Below are positions 15,518 through 16,816 of a stretch of 16,816 nt of DNA, piece after piece (the first letter of the stretch is position 1; every line of letters starts with the position of its first letter). The stretch comes from Fibrobacter sp. UBA1313 (GTDB taxonomy: Bacteria; Fibrobacterota; Fibrobacteria; Fibrobacterales; Fibrobacteraceae). The stretch covers positions 1 to 16,816 of the forward strand of contig DBTP01000090.1 of NCBI GenBank assembly GCA_002307115.1, in the 5' to 3' direction. The notes under the pieces were generated by a model. The model worked only from the letters and a program-made list of their open reading frames with translations. It was not told where the DNA came from and did not search any database. Made by a program: the position numbers and the translations under genes.

Positions 15518-16816
15518 ATGAAATTTGAAGAACTCCCCCTTGAAACTTCCCTGCAACGCGCCATCAAAGCCGTGGGATATGAGACGCCCACTCCAATCCA
15601 GGAGAAAGCGATCCCGCCTCTCTTGGAGGGCCATGATCTTTTGGGAATCGCCCAAACGGGTACGGGAAAAACTGCCGCATTCGCTTTACCCATTTTGCAA
15701 CAATTATTGGTGTCTGGAAAAGTCCGAGAACCCAAATGTGTACGCGCCCTCGTTTTGCTACCCACGCGAGAACTCGCCATTCAAGTGGAAGACTGTTTTC
15801 AAAAATATGGACAGTATACGTCTATTTCTACGGCTTGCGTTTTTGGTGGCGTGAGCGATGTTCCTCAGAAAAAAGCGCTCCTCCGAGGCGTCGATGTTTT
15901 GGTGGCGACCCCAGGCCGATTGCTGGATTTGATCAACCAGAAAGTGGTTTCGCTCCGCAAACTCGAATTTTTCGTCTTGGATGAAGCGGATCGCATGCTC
16001 GATATGGGATTCATTCACGATATTCGCAAAGTAGTGGCGATGCTTCCGCCCGTGCGTCAGAATCTTTTCTTTTCTGCCACCATGCCCGCAGATATTACCA
16101 AGCTTGCCTCTCAGATTTTACGTCCGCACCCCATTCGCATCGAAGTGACGCCCGCGAGTACACCTATTGAACGCATCACGCAAACGCTTTACCGTATAGA
16201 AAAGAAGCGCAAAGGGGCCCTGCTTCGCGCCCTTCTGATGCAGAACCCAAACATGACCAAGGTTTTAGTCTTTAGCCGCACCAAACATGGAGCAAACCAC
16301 ATTGTGGAAGCTCTTGAAAAAGCAGGGATCACCTGTGCCGCGATTCATGGCAACAAAAGCCAGACCCGCCGCCAAGAGGCTCTCGGCAATTTCAAATGCG
16401 AAATTATTCGTGTCCTCGTAGCGACGGATATCGCCGCCCGCGGTATTGACGTGGATGATGTTTCTCACGTTTTTAACTTCGACTTACCTGAAGTCCCCGA
16501 AACTTACGTGCACCGTATCGGACGCACGGCCCGCGCAGGCAAAGGCGGCTCCGCGGTCGCTTTCTGCTGTGACGAAGAACTCGATGAACTCAAGGCCATT
16601 GAACGCTTGATTCGCACGCGCATCCCGGAAGGGGACCCTGCCATTCTCGCAAATCTCCCCGCAGATGCTCCTCGCAGCACTCAAGGAAGACCCCAGGCGG
16701 GTCGTCCCCAAAATCGTCCTCAGGGTCGTTCACAAGGCTATTCGCAAGGTAGATCTCAAGGAAGTTCGCAGGGAAGAGTACAAGGTCGCACTGGGGCCCC
16801 AGAACGCAGGGAACGG
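15518..16816 (+). CDS. rhlE: DEAD-box ATP-dependent RNA helicase, RhlE-like (3' end beyond the window)
   Basis: The frame is open from ATG 15518 to the window end (433 residues, no stop). Motifs run in order: Q motif F3 and TPTPIQ (23-28), motif I AQTGTGKT (45-52), Ia PTRELA (82-87), Ib TPGR (131-134), II DEAD (155-158), III SAT (186-188), IV VLVFSRT (249-255), V VATDIAARGID (301-311) and VI YVHRIGRTARAG (330-341). The core resembles the RhlE/CsdA type, which unwinds RNA during ribosome assembly, RNA decay or cold adaptation. From about residue 386 the sequence is a basic Arg/Gln/Gly/Ser/Pro tail with (S/R)QG repeats, likely for RNA binding. The ribosome site is weak (GGCGC, about 7 nt upstream). 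The 150 bp after the tRNA terminator must hold its promoter or a leader, but I see no convincing consensus pair. Other DEAD-box subfamilies are possible. Confidence 0.93.
   Translation, partial: MKFEELPLETSLQRAIKAVGYETPTPIQEKAIPPLLEGHDLLGIAQTGTGKTAAFALPILQQLLVSGKVREPKCVRALVLLPTRELAIQVEDCFQKYGQYTSISTACVFGGVSDVPQKKALLRGVDVLVATPGRLLDLINQKVVSLRKLEFFVLDEADRMLDMGFIHDIRKVVAMLPPVRQNLFFSATMPADITKLASQILRPHPIRIEVTPASTPIERITQTLYRIEKKRKGALLRALLMQNPNMTKVLVFSRTKHGANHIVEALEKAGITCAAIHGNKSQTRRQEALGNFKCEIIRVLVATDIAARGIDVDDVSHVFNFDLPEVPETYVHRIGRTARAGKGGSAVAFCCDEELDELKAIERLIRTRIPEGDPAILANLPADAPRSTQGRPQAGRPQNRPQGRSQGYSQGRSQGSSQGRVQGRTGAPERRER
16721..16789 (+). repeat. Degenerate Gln-Gly-x(-Ser) tandem repeat in the helicase tail
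   Basis: Residues 402-424 of the helicase consist of repeated Gln-Gly units with Arg, Ser or Tyr between them (e.g. RSQGYSQGRSQGSSQGR). The DNA units vary (CAAGG or CAGGG, TCACAAGG, TCGCAAGG, TCTCAAGG), so the peptide pattern is kept better than the bases. It lies close to the window end and may continue beyond it. Confidence 0.7.

Noticed and set aside
1..16816. CRISPR arrays, insertion sequences or defence genes
   Set aside because: I saw no regularly spaced repeats, terminal inverted repeats, transposases or defence-type domains.

Overview
The window looks like chromosomal DNA of a Gram-negative (diderm) bacterium with medium GC. Diderm is supported by a lipobox protein encoded next to a class A penicillin-binding protein. 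A fused SecDF with an Ala/Ser/Lys/Asp-rich insert, cytoplasmic glycogen or maltodextrin enzymes and the overall protein style suggest a Fibrobacter-like gut bacterium, but that assignment is an inference from protein flavour and was not tested. Codon and base use look even across the window. I see no phage, transposon, CRISPR or defence module. Coding density is high and no gene-free stretch exceeds 300 bp.

Layout. (1) Positions 1-143 (-): the first 47 codons of a probable CorA-type metal transporter, then an AT-rich spacer holding a terminator that serves secDF. (2) Positions 328-6441 (-): a tight run malQ (GH77) > GH13 neopullulanase/cyclomaltodextrinase-like enzyme > secDF. The malQ stop codon abuts the GH13 start codon. 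(3) Position 6541 (+): a 59-residue Cys-rich small protein whose 3' end overlaps the 3' end of uup by 50 bp. (4) Positions 6671-9126 (-): a two-gene unit of an AT-hook-tailed basic protein followed by the ABC-F ATPase Uup. (5) Position 9256 (+): an AlkD-like HEAT-repeat protein divergent from the AT-hook gene and convergent with tauE. (6) Positions 9929-15071 (-): class A PBP > helical-repeat lipoprotein > TauE-family permease, with gaps of 20 and -1 bp. (7) Positions 15195-15367 (+): a complete tRNA-Ser(GCU) unit with promoter, gene and terminator. (8) From 15518 (+): a RhlE-type DEAD-box helicase cut off by the window end inside a Gln-Gly repeat tail.

How the genes work together. MalQ and the GH13 enzyme would jointly rearrange and hydrolyse maltodextrins in the cytoplasm. 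The PBP polymerises and cross-links peptidoglycan, and the adjacent lipoprotein could be its outer-membrane activator (an LpoA/LpoP analogue). That pair is the strongest candidate here for an undescribed functional unit. Other points worth a second look are the Cys-rich microprotein, the AT-hook protein with an AT-rich inverted repeat in its own upstream region, the AlkD homologue that has lost two DNA-facing tryptophans, and the long low-complexity insert in SecD. Most of the window is ordinary housekeeping DNA.
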